From assembly GCA_028023455.1 (NCBI GenBank), contig JAQFVV010012400.1:15369490-15433489 (forward strand): a DNA stretch of 64,000 bases, read 5' to 3'. The DNA comes from Epiperipatus broadwayi (taxonomy: Eukaryota > Onychophora > Udeonychophora > Euonychophora > Peripatidae). A model generated the notes under the pieces. It saw only the letters and a list, made by a program, of their open reading frames with translations, was not told the origin of the DNA and searched no databases. Position 1 is the stretch's first letter. The number at the start of each line of letters is the position of its first letter. Below, in pieces: positions 12,592 through 24,551 of this stretch. The position numbers and the translations under genes were made by a program.

Positions 12592-13452
12592 CACCTGGGT
12601 CTCTTTTTACACGGACTTATTTAACACAATTTTGAAGTTACACGATTCAAGTTTGACCGGAAGTCGAACTCCGATAATGCGCTATTACTTTAAATAATAA
12701 ATTTCACGCACTTACGTTATATTGAAAGTAATAGCACATTATTGGAATTCGACTTTCATCTTAGTAATTTCAATATTTTCAGTGCTTTATAATAGTAAGA
12801 TTTTATGCAATAATGAAATTAAAATCATGATTTCCACATTTTATGTATACACACATTAAATTTTACAAGATTATAATGTAAATTTGTTCAAACATTGTGC
12901 GTGTTAATTTTGCATTTTAAATCACATTCTGTTTTTGCTTTTTAAAAAAGAACGTAATCAATTATTATTTTCTTATTGATGACACTAATCATTAACGTGC
13001 TCTTAAATTCCAACGAAAGCTAAATGGTTGTATGTCTGGATATCGCGATCTTCGTAAACAATTAATAAAATCATCTCAAAGATTAATTACTAATTACGTT
13101 GACACCAGAAAATTATAATAATTAAAACGTGTATAAAAAAATGTAAATTACTGTACTGTAAATTATGCATAAAATATATTATTTTGAATAAAATTAAATA
13201 TAGTTAAAAAAAGTTTGTCTTGTATCAATTTTTTTCAAATTTGAAATTTTTTATTAGTCATATTTTATTTCCTTATTTTTTTTTGCGCGAATTTTAAAGT
13301 AATTTTACGTTGGTGCTTTGCTTTTACACGAATTTTGAAAAATCACAGACTGCATTCCCCCCTTTTTCAATGTAAGTTATATCTATTTTTGCGCAATTTC
13401 GTTTGCACGTTTTCTGAGGAACCTATCTATCGCGTAAAACGAGACCCAGGTG
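12592..13452. mobile_element. Pogo/Tigger-like MITE inserted in the LINE 3' UTR
   Basis: The ends read CACCTGGGTCTCTTTTTACA (left) and, as reverse complement of the right end, CACCTGGGTCTCGTTTTACG. They are flanked by TA on both sides (12590-12591 and 13453-13454), the Tc1/mariner-pogo target. The 861-bp interior is non-coding and includes an internal inverted repeat at about 12663-12755 (GTCGAACTCC, ATAATGCGCTATTACTTT and their complement). CGCG-rich, TTTACACG-type motifs inside the ends resemble Tigger/pogo termini. It must be younger than the LINE it interrupts. Confidence 0.85.
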
Positions 13453-13620
13453 TATATATATATATATGAAAAATTAAATGAAAACAGTCAGTTCATCTTA
13501 AATTAAAGTACATACATAAAAAGCAGAAATCTCAAACTGTAAAAAATTAGATAAGTTTATTCATGTCTCTTTCATCATCGCACTGGGGTAACAAAATGAG
13601 ACAATTGTAATTACTTTACG

Positions 13621-16600
13621 CTAGGATCTAAGATTTTCATTCATTAAAGACCAAGTGTCTTGAAAGACTTTTTCTGATGTGATTTTCTTGTCCCTTTCTC
13701 TAATACTTTCCAATTTGATTGAAAAGTGTTTGGGTGTCTTCTAGGTTATTATTGTACATAAATGTACATCTAGTGCACCATAGTGCATATAGAATAAAAG
13801 TGCTTGCCCGTATTTGTACATATATACCCTTACTGAATGTTTTAAACAAATAGTGCATATTAACATGAGTGTTATTGAATAGTCTAGGGATTGCTATCCA
13901 TATGTTGTCAAAGCATTGACAGTCAAAGAATAGATGTGTTTGTGTTTCCATATCCCTGCGACAGAGTGTGCACTGAGCATCTACTTTCTTGCACTGTCTT
14001 CCATATTTATAAAAATAAAGAGTAGGGAGGCATTCAAGATTAAGTTTTATTAAGAAATCAAAGAATTTTGGCTCTAGGTTCCAAAACCTAAATTTTCTAA
14101 TTATTTGACGGTTATTGAGACTTAAAATTGACTTATCCTCATCTTTAATTGAGTGTGGTTGGAGGAGTAAATGAACTTCCCAATATTTATATTTATTCAG
14201 GGGAGGGTAGAAATGGAGACTATCAATGAAAAGCAAAGGGTCAATAAGGTTTTTCCAGTAGCCTTTTGTAGGTGGTGGTCTATCAGTTGGTGTAATTTTT
14301 AAGGTAGGAGCAATGTGAGGGAATAATTTAGTAATAGATGAGATGAGGTTTAGTGTTTTCTGTATTCTAAATGTGTTAACTGAATGAAGTCCCATACCAT
14401 TATGTATAAGTTGGCACTGAAGTTTTCTGATCGAGATGGAAATGATACGTTGACCCCATAAGTTTTCTAAACATTGAGTAGATATATGTGAGAAAGGCTT
14501 TTGCATATATAACTATTGGAGTATAGTATATAATTCTTGTAGTGATTAGCATGTTGAATAGTGATACTTTTGCGTAAAATGAGAGATAAGTTTTCATGAG
14601 CGAGCTTGTTATATTTTCAATTTTTATTTTTGAGCATATTCTGGATTTTTACTTGCATTACTGCATTACTCAGATGGAATGGGAATCCCAAAAATGGGGT
14701 AGGCTTTCCTTTAAAGAAAGAATGCTGGATAGGCTGTCCATTAAAAATTTTCCATGCACATGATTTATCAGCATTGAATTCAAGTCTATACTCCCTTGAG
14801 TATTCTTGCAGTATTTGCAACAGCATTGGAAGATATTTTTTTATTGGAAAGCATTGGAAGATATTTTTTTATTGGAAAACAGTGATATAATCCATGAGGG
14901 CTAAGCAGGATATGTTAGTATTTATTCTCGAAATGTATATGCCAGGTATGCTTCTTTCAATTTTGTTCAAGAGTGAGTTTATATATGTTGTGAATAAGAT
15001 GGCACTTAATGGAGATGCTTGTGGAATGGAGCAGCAAGGGTTGAAGGAAGGTGAGTATTTTCCATTCATTGTTAGGTGTATTTCTCTACAAATCAAGAGG
15101 TTGGTAATGACATATAGTATTGATCTAGGAATTGGTGTATCTACCAATACATCAATAAGTTTTCCAATTGGAACTGTGTCAAAGGCAGCTTTAATGTCTA
15201 ATTGAACAGCTATTGGACTATGTTTCTTCCTGTTTCTAACGTCATCAATAATTGTTTTGAATAGGATTGCAGCTTGTCCGGTAGATGATCTTTTTTTTGC
15301 AAACTGCCATCTTGAGATCATTGGTAGAATATGTGTTTCAATTTTGTCTTTTATTACAGATTCAAGGATTTTGATTCCAAGGGGGCTCATAGATATGGGC
15401 TGTATGTTTTTGACAGTCGAGATTTTTTCTGGTTTTTTGTGAAACGGGACTAGTAGTATGGGATATAGGCCTTCAAAGAGATATAGTTCTTTTGATAAAA
15501 AATTTGCCAGTCTTGACAAGTATTTTGCAGTAAAGTGCCCAAGATGAGTGCACACAAATTTAGGTATGCCATGTATTCCAGGGTGACAAGAGTCAGATAT
15601 ATCTGCCATTTTCTTAATGAATTCTTCTGGGACAAATAAAATGTCATCATCTGGAATTCCCAAATAATGTGGCTTTGGATAAAATCTTTCACTACCTTGA
15701 AAGACATTTTTATAATGTAGATACAATGAGTTAAAAATGTTGTTACCAGATATCACCTCATTTTGTATTTTAAGTGCACTAGGAATTCTAATTTTTGGGG
15801 TTTGACCCAAAGCCCAGCGAATGTATTGTCTTGACAATGTATGAAGTTTGTTTAAATATATTTTCCTTTTTTTAATCGACAAATATTCTGTGAGTGTTTG
15901 CATGTGGAAAAATAAGCTTTTCTCAGAGCAATTCTTTGGGTATTCATCAGCCTTCGATGTAGAGTGAATAATTCTCTTGTGCAGCTCATCGGCTAATACT
16001 AGCAATTTTGTAGGTGGGGAAGAATTCCGTGTAATATGGTTAATTTGTGTGAGAGATAATGTTGACAAAAGCAATCCATGCTTGTGGAGGATCTAGTTCT
16101 AGCTTCATCATGTTGAAGATTGCTATGTAGATTTCAGAAAACAGAAATTCTGTGGTTCTACTTGGAAGTAATATTCGAATTGTTTTATTAGTTGATAATT
16201 GTATTTTATATGACAAGTCAATGTTTATGGTGACAAATAATGCTAGGTGGTCTGATAGTGTTGAGTTATTGAAAGATATTTTAATCATATGATGCAGCAT
16301 AGAAGAGTAGAAGACCAAGTCAATCAGTGAAGAATGTCTACCATTGTTAAAGGATACTGTATTATTTGGCAGACATCCTTCTCTACTCATCAGTGAAATA
16401 ATGAGTCTGTGAAGCCATTTCTTAACAAATTGTCCATAAGACATGTTGAAGTCCCCTAATAATAAACATGAATATGATGATGATGCAAGGGAGTTAATTG
16501 TCAATACTAGCCTATTTACTATTGTTGGCCCTGGAGGTCTATATACAAAAACTATGTTTAGCACCATGGCTTGATGATTTAATGTGATGATCATTATATG

Positions 16601-16876
16601 AGAGTCCATATAAAGTATTCTAAATGATTCGAATGGACATGTTTTATTGATAATTGCACCCATGCCTGCTGATAGTGTAATGGATGTCTTTGAGAAAATA
16701 GAGAAACCATGATTATGTAAATAGTCTGATGGTTCTATACTTGATCTGTCATATATTTTTGTTACAAGCAAACCAAGTACTTGGGGTTGAGTAATACTAA
16801 GCCATTTTGAGAGGTCCATGACTTTTGTGACAGAGTTTAAACCCCTTACATTTAAAGCACCAATTTTTACTTTCAT
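13621..16876 (-). pseudogene. LINE ORF2: AP endonuclease / reverse transcriptase / zf-RVT (degenerate)
   Basis: The start at 16876 gives MKVKIGALNVRGLNS, a typical endonuclease N-terminus with the conserved Asn. The endonuclease (to about 16040) keeps GDFNMS and SDHLAL, but the usual Glu in the LQETK-like motif is Val (GLLVTKI). The RT region (16074-14869) shows QLDIKAAFDTV (motif A), SIPQASPLSAILF (motif B, Gly replaced by Ala) and CLALMDYITVF where YADD is expected, so the second catalytic Asp is Tyr. A 28-bp tandem duplication at 14822-14877 then breaks the frame; the thumb and connection continue at 14826-14400. The C-terminal part (14506-13700) has C-T-L-C-x5-E-T-x2-H-L-F-x2-C, the zf-RVT zinc motif. 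A final frameshift near 13705 leads to a shared end, KVFQDTWSL, with the true stop at about 13621. It overlaps no host gene. Function in life: cleave the target DNA and copy the element RNA into it. Confidence 0.9.
14822..14877. repeat. 28-bp tandem duplication inside ORF2
   Basis: GCATTGGAAGATATTTTTTT plus ATTGGAAA is present twice, perfectly, head to tail. Because 28 is not a multiple of three it shifts the ORF2 frame just downstream of RT motif C. Perfect identity suggests it arose after insertion, by slippage. Confidence 0.92.
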
Positions 16877-16934
16877 ATTAATTTATAAAAAATTTGAAAT
16901 CAATATTATGTCAAAAACAAAGTGGTCATGCACA

Positions 16935-18502
16935 CTACTCACCTTCCATCTCTTGACCATAATCTGTGTCATTAGCAAAAGACCCGAACTCTGACAAATC
17001 ATGCTCAGTCTGCATCTCAGAAGAAATTGAACATGGTGTGTTTTTGGAGACTGAGTTTAGGTCCTCATCAAGAATTGAACAGGGTGTGGTTTTGGTGGCT
17101 TCATTTACTACATCATTTTCTAAGATATTTGCAATCTTGTTGTCAAGGTTTAAGTTGGCAATTTTTACTTTTTTATGTTGTATATGTAAGTTGACAATTT
17201 CTTCTTCTTCACTAGAATCCCGTGATTGAGTCCCTTTTTTTGATACATGTTTCTTGTGTGGAGGCCGACCCGGTTTTCTTTTTTCCGTGGTATTGCTTGT
17301 ACTTATTTGTGACGAGCTTGGCACTATTTCATCCATGATATGCATGGGTTTTTTATTTTTTATGTAACTTTGTACTGTTCCATCCATAATATAGGTGGAT
17401 GTTTTATTTCTTATGACAGTTGTAGTTAGATTTTCTGAGTCTTTTAGTATGTCATTATCCATTTCGACTTTAGGTGGTTTTTCTGTTTCTAATTTACTTT
17501 CAAAGTTAATAAGTAAATCATTTGTTTTCTTGCTTATCTGTTTCACAGCTTGCATTGTCTCATATTTTATTCTCAGGGCATGTTGGTGTGTGTGTGTTTA
17601 TCTTATTACAGTGTTTGCATCGTATATTAATACAGCTGTTTGCCAAATGGCCTCTTTGGCCACACTGGAAGCATTGAGGTTTTAATCTACGTATAATCAG
17701 AAGTAGGGTTGCTTCGTGATCAGTGATTTGCGTAGGTATGTTTAGTAGTTCCACATTATTATGCAATTTCACTTTGTACTCATATGCTATAGATGAGGAC
17801 GGGGGTATCATTCAAGTAAATTGTTTGGAATTGTATCACTGTTCCAAACGGTTCAAATAATCTTTTAAAATCGTTGACAGTATAATTTAAAAAAGCATTT
17901 TTCAAAATGCCCGAAATTACATTCTGTCTATTCTGATTTATTATTATAAGTGCGTAATTGCCGAGGGTTTTGATTTTTTTTTAAAAAAGATTTCTTTGCT
18001 CTGTGTTAAAGAATTCCAGTATGAGGTAATGAGAATTGGGATGATCCGCTATTTGCAGAATACTATCCCATAAGTTATTGCGGCTAAGAGCTTCATATAA
18101 TAATTCCTTAGGGAATTTATATAAAGAATAGTTGAGATCAGTAATTGCTAGAATGACAGACTGTTCTGTAAAGAATCGTTTAAAGGAAGCAAAAAGACCT
18201 TTTGGCAAAGTTTCATTGAATTTCTCCGAGATGTTCGACAGTTGATCTTCCGTCCACATAATTGGGGAACTTACTTCGTTTTCTTCATTTGAAGTGGCTT
18301 TTAAATCTAGTTCTGCTATATCCGCTGTTATTGTTTTCCTAAATCTCGGATTTGAATCCAAGTTCTTATTAATAAAAAAAGCGTTTTTATTTGAAACTTT
18401 ATCTTTAGCTAGCGATTTAGTAATGTCAGCGTACGTGGGTGAAATTTCTCCACGTGGCTTTGGACTAGTGGTGGCCATGTTAATATGACTGCTTGCGGCC
18501 AA
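16935..18502 (-). pseudogene. LINE ORF1: gag-like nucleic-acid-binding protein with zinc knuckles and AT-hook-like motif (frameshifted)
   Basis: The minus-strand frame starts at 18502 (MAASSHINMATTSPK; a second Met at 18478 is equally plausible). After a Ser/Thr/Asn-rich head, the central part (about 18270-17815) looks like a small RNA-binding fold, with FKRFFTE and later, after a frameshift, FKRLFEPFGTVIQF, reminiscent of an RRM. At about 17690-17575 comes a CCHC knuckle (C-F-Q-C-G-Q-R-G-H-L-A-N-S-C) and a second Cys/His cluster (C-K-H-C-N-K-I-N-T-H-T-P-T-C). Downstream of another frameshift near 17560 is a hydrophilic tail with KRKPGRPPHKK (AT-hook core GRP) followed by an acidic run (SSEEEE). 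Family knowledge: LINE ORF1 proteins coat the element RNA. The AT-hook is my reading and unusual for this protein class. At least two frameshifts make it a pseudogene. The gap to ORF2 is about 60 nt. Confidence 0.85.
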
Positions 18503-18689
18503 CCATAAAAGTGAATTAATTAAAGATGTTTAATCAATACATACACAATATATATATATAAAAGTACTTGCCTTTGTCTTATTCAGAAGTAAGTCACAAT
18601 TTTGAAGGTTTAACTCCAGTAAAAATATGATTAATAAATGACAGAAATTAGACGTTCATTCATGATGATCAGAGCATACTCGCGCATAA

Positions 18690-18704
18690 GTGTTACCCAT
18701 TTAC
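18690..18704. repeat. 15-bp target-site duplication, right copy (LINE)
   Basis: GTGTTACCCATTTAC, identical to 12379-12393, abutting the 5' end of the minus-strand LINE. Confidence 0.9.
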
Positions 18705-20310
18705 ATCTATAAACGTTTGTGTGATATTGGACTTTTTTTTTACATCCTGATGTCTAATTATAATAAAATCCATAAGTTGTTGCTTTGATAGTTTATGCAT
18801 ATAAATTCCTTAAAGTGATTTTTCTGATAAAACAAACTATTTATTGCAGTTAAACAACAGAGCATTCCAATAACTTTGGATATTAGTATAATGTTTGTAG
18901 CCAGAACATATTGTAATCATTAAAAAAAAAAAAATCAAGCATTTATATATAAGACAAGAGTTCTCTATCCTAGCTTGAGTAATCATTGACTACCAAATGC
19001 ATATTAAGTCCCTATTCTTAGTAGTTAAATCTGCATTTTCAGATTGTTTTCCAGTTTGCTTTTATCAATGAGATCTGGTATTCAAAGTTGAAAGAATATA
19101 GATATACAGAATTTGTTAAACTGAGAATTTGAAATTCAAATTAGCATAAAGATTTTAACCCAAATCAACCCACATGAACAGTGATGAACAGTAATCACTG
19201 ATTATTCTAATCACTGATTACTTAAGTTTTTTGCAAGAGTACTAAAGTCTAAGACTGCTTTTGTCTTACATTGCTTAAGCATGATTATTGTTATAATTAA
19301 GGTTGCCAGACAGGTGGATAAGATACCTATGGTTAATGAAGAACTGAAAGTACTAAAATATATGGATACTGAACTGATGTCAAATCTATATAATTATTCA
19401 AACAGGTTGATTTGGATTCAAAATCTTACACTAATTAAAATTTCAAGTTTTCAGCTTGAAAGATAAATGAGAATTAAAGGTATTTGTTGGACGCATATCT
19501 ACACTCCTACTGTTGAATCCTGAGCCTCATTGACAAATATAAAATCCAGAAACTAGTTTAAAAATGGAGCTTTAAATACTAAGGATAAAGATTTTATAAG
19601 CATCTTATAATTACTGCTTTTTCAAGCATATGCTAGATGGCCAAGAGTGGAAAGCTGCTCTTATCATATTGTTTAAGCAATAAATATGATGTTTTGTTAT
19701 CATTATATTTGCTCATGAAATAACACTGTCCAACAAGAAATAAAATGAGCACAGATAGTTTTGCACAAAGCTTTTCCTCTTTTTTTCTTTCCCTCTCTTT
19801 TCAGTAATTGATATATATATACATATATATTTTACAGCAATGAAAAATAATACTATGCACTTATAACCATACCAACAAATCATTAACATAGTTTTGTATA
19901 AAAAGATACACCTTTTCTTTATAATCAGATGCACATATCTATTCATAATGTAACATAGGTACATTATTATAATGCATAGATGTATTTAAACACATCTTTA
20001 CACATGTAGTACATTATATATAAAATCTATATACATACCCATGTTTAACACATTTTCCATTAAATGACCAATTATTAGTAAATTATATAAATGATTTACA
20101 ATATAATATATCAAAGACTTTTCTTCTTACATTTCAATTTTTAATGTAGTGGAAAAGTTTAGTATGTTTGACAATGTTTTTTGTGACCATATATGTTCAA
20201 TAGTGAATCTTGAGTAAATGCTCTACTATTCTTTTTTAAAATCCTTTTCTAATTGTTTTCCTATGTGCCCATAGTAAAACAAATATTCCACAATTATAAC
20301 ATTTTTTCTT
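18705..20310. other. AT-rich non-coding stretch
   Basis: I see no gene or element here. A small direct repeat (AATCACTGATTA, twice, around 19192-19222) is the only local structure noted. Confidence 0.55.
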
Positions 20311-20311
20311 T

Positions 20312-20490
20312 CATCATCATCATCAACCATTATCAATCCACTGCAGAATGAAGGTCTCTCCAAGTTTAATCCATCTTCTCCAATCTTTAGCTTCTCTTCT
20401 CCACATCACTCCTGCACACTTTCTTATTTCATCCATCCATCTCACATGTGGTCTCTTTCTGGGTTTTTTACAATCTCTTGGAATCTTATC
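20312..20490 (-). mobile_element. 5'-truncated RTE-type retrotransposon tail
   Basis: The reverse complement reads from about GATTCCAAGAGATTGTAAAA through GAAATAAGAAAGTGTGCAGG, CTTGGAGAGACCTTCATTC and CAGTGGATTGATAATGGTTG to a (GATGAT)n end. This matches the last 180 bp or so of the RTE at 30113-32346, with only a few differences. It is therefore a short 3' fragment of the same family, inserted in the opposite orientation. The 5' breakpoint is at about 20490. The coding end (the GETF...QWIDNG C-terminus) is retained but not functional on its own. No clear TSD was found. Confidence 0.9.
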
Positions 20491-21080
20491 TTTTAGAATC
20501 ATATATTAATGTCTCTAGTTAAAAAAACATAACAGAACAATTAATGGAAGAGATTATACCAGCACTATATATTCACTATTTGACATATGGCAATCTAAAG
20601 AGATTATCAAAAAATAATTAAACCTTTACACTACATTAAAAATTCAAATAGACATAAAGTCTATGAAACTAATTACATTAAATAAAATAAAGAAAAAAGT
20701 ACAAATATATGTACTAAATATCTATACAATTAACTACTAATTAGTCATTTAAACCTGAATGAAAAATTATATAAAGCACTTGCACAGATTTTTATAATGT
20801 ACATATATATCATACACATATGGATGCAATAAAAGATGTATTTTTTAATATAAACATATATTAAAAATAAATAAAAAATACAGACAGGCAAAAAAAAATC
20901 ATTACTTTTAGCTTGTCAGTATGATTGATTATAAATATATAATAAAAGTGCTATTATTATTATTTTTCATCCCTATATAATGAACACAAAGAGTTATATG
21001 AGAAGGTAAGAAAAGAGTATGCTTAAACAATGTAGATGTCATCACATATAATGGTGTTTAAACATTTCCATTAATATATA
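20491..21080. other. AT-rich non-coding stretch
   Basis: Nothing recognisable is present apart from A/T tracts. Confidence 0.5.
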
Positions 21081-23270
21081 TTATACCGGATACTCAATCT
21101 ATTCTGAAACAGAGGGCGCCACCAGACCACTATGTGTCTGGAAAATTTGTTTACTGTGATCAGAATAGATGATGATGATGGTTTGCGCCGACTAGACTCA
21201 GGGAGAAACAAGAGATCTTAAATTGTTTAGACAATTGAGACAAAAGCACAAAGACAAACATCAGCCAAATTAAGTTTAAACATATTTCATAAATTTTATT
21301 ATGAGAAAATAAATTATTAAATATAAGTTTATGACACAATAGATGGGGGTTAACTCAGGCGTGTACCAGACATACTAAAGGCAAAGCTATGAGAGACTGA
21401 CTGATCTTCTAATAAATAAATTTAAAAGGGAGGAAGCAAATTTCGTTCAGCAGAGGAGTCACTTAAACACTGGTTTCCACTTTATGATATTTAAACCATA
21501 TGCCCCTGAAATAGATCAAAGAATACAGCGCCGATGAGCTGTTCGAGATCTAAAACTTGGTCAGACCTCGAATGTCCTTATATCGGTATGAGCTGCACCT
21601 ATTACTACGTTTAAAATAACGGTGATTGATCCACCTCAAGAACAACCGACAAACATGACTGAAATGAAGAAACAATTAAAACTGGTGAATCCCAGCCAAA
21701 CGATTGGCGAAAATTACTTTAAAATTAATAATTAAAGATCCCACTAAGGGACAAGTAAATAATTAGAAAAACAGTTACGTCTGCCCAGCATTTAAAGAAA
21801 ATAAACTTACAAACAAATTCTGAGTACACGCTCTGACAAATTTAAAGCACACATAATAAATACAAAAAGAAATCTATCGGAGAGTGCACATGAGTATGAA
21901 ATATCAAAAGTTTAAATACTCTAGCAGAACGAAAGTATTGCTCACCTGTAATTTAAGAAAGGATAAATTTTATCTTCCTGCTGACGACTTATAAAATTAC
22001 AAAGAAAAACACAATTCTAATTTCCGCCTTTAGAGATATTAGAAACGAAATCTCCACCTGCGGAAAATTAGACAATAAAGTCGTCAGCCAAAAGATTTTT
22101 GGAGGTTTAGCAAGAGGGCAAACATAGAGTATAAAATTAATTATTGAATACTAAATAATTACAGGTAAGCATAAAAAAATATATACAAGACTGCTAAAGC
22201 ATTTACAAAAGCGAGGCATAAAATATAAAACTCATTCGTCACTCTCCAATAAACAAAACTGAAAGCAAATTGGAAGCTTAAAACTAAGATTCCAAGACAC
22301 ACTATAAAATATTGGAAAACACAGCAAATATTAGATATGAGGCTATATTGATTTAAGAAGACATATTTATGATTAGATTGAGCGGAGATTTAATGAGAAT
22401 TAATTTACCCTGGGAAGAATAAAAACGAAAATAGTTACCTTTCAGTAAAACAAAGTTCACGTAGAGTGCGCACTTTTACTTAAGTTCATTTTCAGGTTCT
22501 TTAGGCAGCAAGGTAGATGTAGAGAGGTTCCGGCTTCTTTTAGGTGTTCAAAGCATTACTGGAGCAAACTTGGAAGTCAGGGATCCATCTTTTGTGGAGT
22601 TAGCAAGCCATTCGGGTGGTGGTAACAAGTATAGAATTTTTCATTTTGTTGCAGGCAAAAGTATTTAATCACAGCTGATGTCCTTTAAGAAATTAAATGT
22701 CCGCGCTGATATAAATTCTCACTTGATAAACAGCTTGTCTATCAACGAACAATGAATTAACTGACACTCCAAATTTTCGGGGCTATTTATACGTTGCTCC
22801 ATTTCCCGCGAAACACTTTACTTGTTGTCCAATTTCTACGCCTTAGGCAGGGCAAATATTAATCTCCCGCTCAATCTATCTAAGAATTCTACCCAGGGTT
22901 TATTGAAATGAAAACAACAACATAAAAATCAAATCTCCGCTATAAAAATTGTTTACAATAATCAAAATAAAAGCAACAGGAATGCAATTAGCTAGCCAGC
23001 TTGTTTTTAAATCAAATGGATTTAAAAACAGGTGGTATATGAAAACTATTTTAAAATAAATCGAAAAACATTTTTTTAAAAAAATCCGTTTTACATATAA
23101 ACGCTTGTGTTTTGATACACGCATTCTTTTTAAATAATAATGAAAATTTAAACCCTAAACATTTAATTAAAATTAAAAGCTTAATAAATTTCTTTTTTTT
23201 TTTTGTTTAATAAAACACCATTGAACCGGATTTCAATCAGGTTCAATATATTACACTAAGGAGGCTTATA
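21080..23270 (-). other. GC-richer non-coding block with TATA-type promoter on the minus strand
   Basis: Base composition changes sharply relative to both flanks (fewer A/T tracts, many CG and GC words such as GGGCGCCACC, CCCGCGAAAC, CCGCGCTGAT). No protein domain is visible in any frame. A TATAAATA sits on the minus strand at 22801-22794. Further down that strand are GT-containing, donor-like words (CAGGTGAGC near 21942; GAAAGGTAAC near 22440). The stretch AAGCACAAAGACAAACAT near 21246 has a counterpart near 34655 (AAGCACAAAGACAGACAT). It is most simply an anonymous retroelement (LTR-like or a long SINE-like unit) or a lncRNA locus. I cannot decide which. Confidence 0.4.
22794..22801 (-). 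promoter_or_regulatory. TATA box candidate
   Basis: TATAAATA on the minus strand inside a GC-richer context (followed by GCCCCGAAAA). The same octamer in the same orientation occurs in the similar block at 35886-35893. A chance match is possible in AT-rich DNA, but the local composition makes it less likely. Confidence 0.35.
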
Positions 23271-24121
23271 CAAGGTTGCTGAAACTTTTTTGTATTAAAA
23301 ATTCAATACTTATTATTGTATAACCTTTTTGTTTTTATTTATTTATTTAATTGCAAAAAAAAAAAAAAAAAAGCAAAGTTTAAAAAATGTATAAAAAACA
23401 ATAAACATACAAGAAGGATACAAAAATAATTTGGAAAAAAATAAATTATTTATATTATTTGGTAAGAAAATAATTAGCAAATTGCATCTTATCTACTTTT
23501 ACATAAATTAACATAAACTTACAACATAACAGATAAATTCACAGTTTTATAAAAACAAAAATATTAAATATTTTTGGTATGAAATTAAACTAACTGATAT
23601 TCCATGTATAAATTTACTAACTTAAATAAAAATTAAAATAAGCTTGAACATTTAATTTTTTTATGAGTTTAACCAAATTAAAAAATAAATTATATTAAAT
23701 GTATAAGAATGAATAATTTGCCTCAGATCTTAGTTCAAATTTAAATTTACTTCTCTTGCTATTATGTTATTATTGATTCACTGCCCTTTCTTATATCTAA
23801 TACAAAAACTTACACTTGATACCTTTTTGATTAATGATATGATAAAGCATGTAAACTGTACAGCAAAATATAAGTTAACAACTTCAACAGATTTTCTTAT
23901 ACATGTTTAGAGCAAATGTGAGTTTGAACAAGACTCAAATACACATCATCCTCTAAACAATAATGTAATGCAGGTTCAAGTTTTTACTTATTTGTGCTAA
24001 ACTACTTGTTAGAATTAGGATTAGAATAAAATAATACCTTAAGGAATAATAACAAATAAGTGATTATAAATAATTTGTTTAAAACAAATCTATAAAATAT
24101 AAGTAACATTTAAACAAATGC
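23271..24121. other. AT-rich non-coding stretch
   Basis: I see no gene or structured repeat, only A/T tracts. Confidence 0.5.
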
Positions 24122-24227
24122 ATACTTTAATAAATAGAGATTTGAACTTAATATTTTCAATCTACATTCATCTTCCACACCATCTAAACAACCAATACAC
24201 ATGGCCACACACATGTGAAAAAGATAA

Positions 24228-24286
24228 ATGATCCCCAATATACGTATTTTGTGCAGAACCAGCACTCATCAGTAGGCCAGATCATC
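24228..24286 (-). ncRNA. Degenerate hammerhead ribozyme motif (left foldback arm)
   Basis: The minus strand reads CTGATGA, stem II GTGC/GCAC around a 7-nt loop, AAA where GAA is required (G12 changed to A), stem III ATA-CG-TAT, then A and the stem I strand TTGGGGATC. Outer stem I pairs ATGATC with GATCAT. The core substitution should abolish cleavage, but the helices are preserved. Confidence 0.6.
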
Positions 24287-24551
24287 ATTTCCCATATATA
24301 TAAAAAAATCAGTGCTTGGCTTATAGTATTGATAGCAATTCCTTGAACTTTAATGGACAGGCTTCAATATTCTCACCCTTCCAACAATTTAATCATCCAT
24401 TTCATTGAAAACCCAACAATGGAATGCTCAAATCCTTGGTGGATTCAGTTGAATTGTTGGAGGGATGAGAAGATTGAAGCCCGTCCATTAAAGTTTAAGG
24501 AATTTCTATCTTAATATAAGATGAGCACTGATTGTATATATGTGTGAGAGA

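Larger units (their letters stand above)
12394..18689 (-). mobile_element. Full-length, inactivated two-ORF non-LTR retrotransposon (LINE)
   Basis: Reading on the minus strand, the element starts at 18689 with a 5' UTR of about 187 nt, then ORF1 (18502 to about 16935), ORF2 (16876 to about 13621), and a 3' UTR with an AATAAA signal 12 nt before the 3' end. It is flanked by 15-bp perfect TSDs. A pogo-like MITE of 861 bp interrupts the 3' UTR; without it the element is about 5.4 kb. ORF2 combines an AP-type endonuclease, an RT, and a C-terminal Cys/His zf-RVT motif without a visible RNase H, as in L1/Tx1-like or Tad-like groups. I do not assign a clade with certainty. Multiple frameshifts and catalytic substitutions show it is dead, while the intact TSDs show the insertion is not extremely old. 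A related truncated copy lies at 6.8-8.6 kb. Confidence 0.92.

Noticed and set aside
14606-15442. Several plus-strand open frames across 14.6-15.4 kb
   Set aside because: They are antisense shadows of the LINE ORF2 on the minus strand.
21525-21570. CCGATGAGCTGTTCGAGATC as another hammerhead core
   Set aside because: The core is CCGATGA, no GAA follows the hairpin, and no stem I or III can be built.
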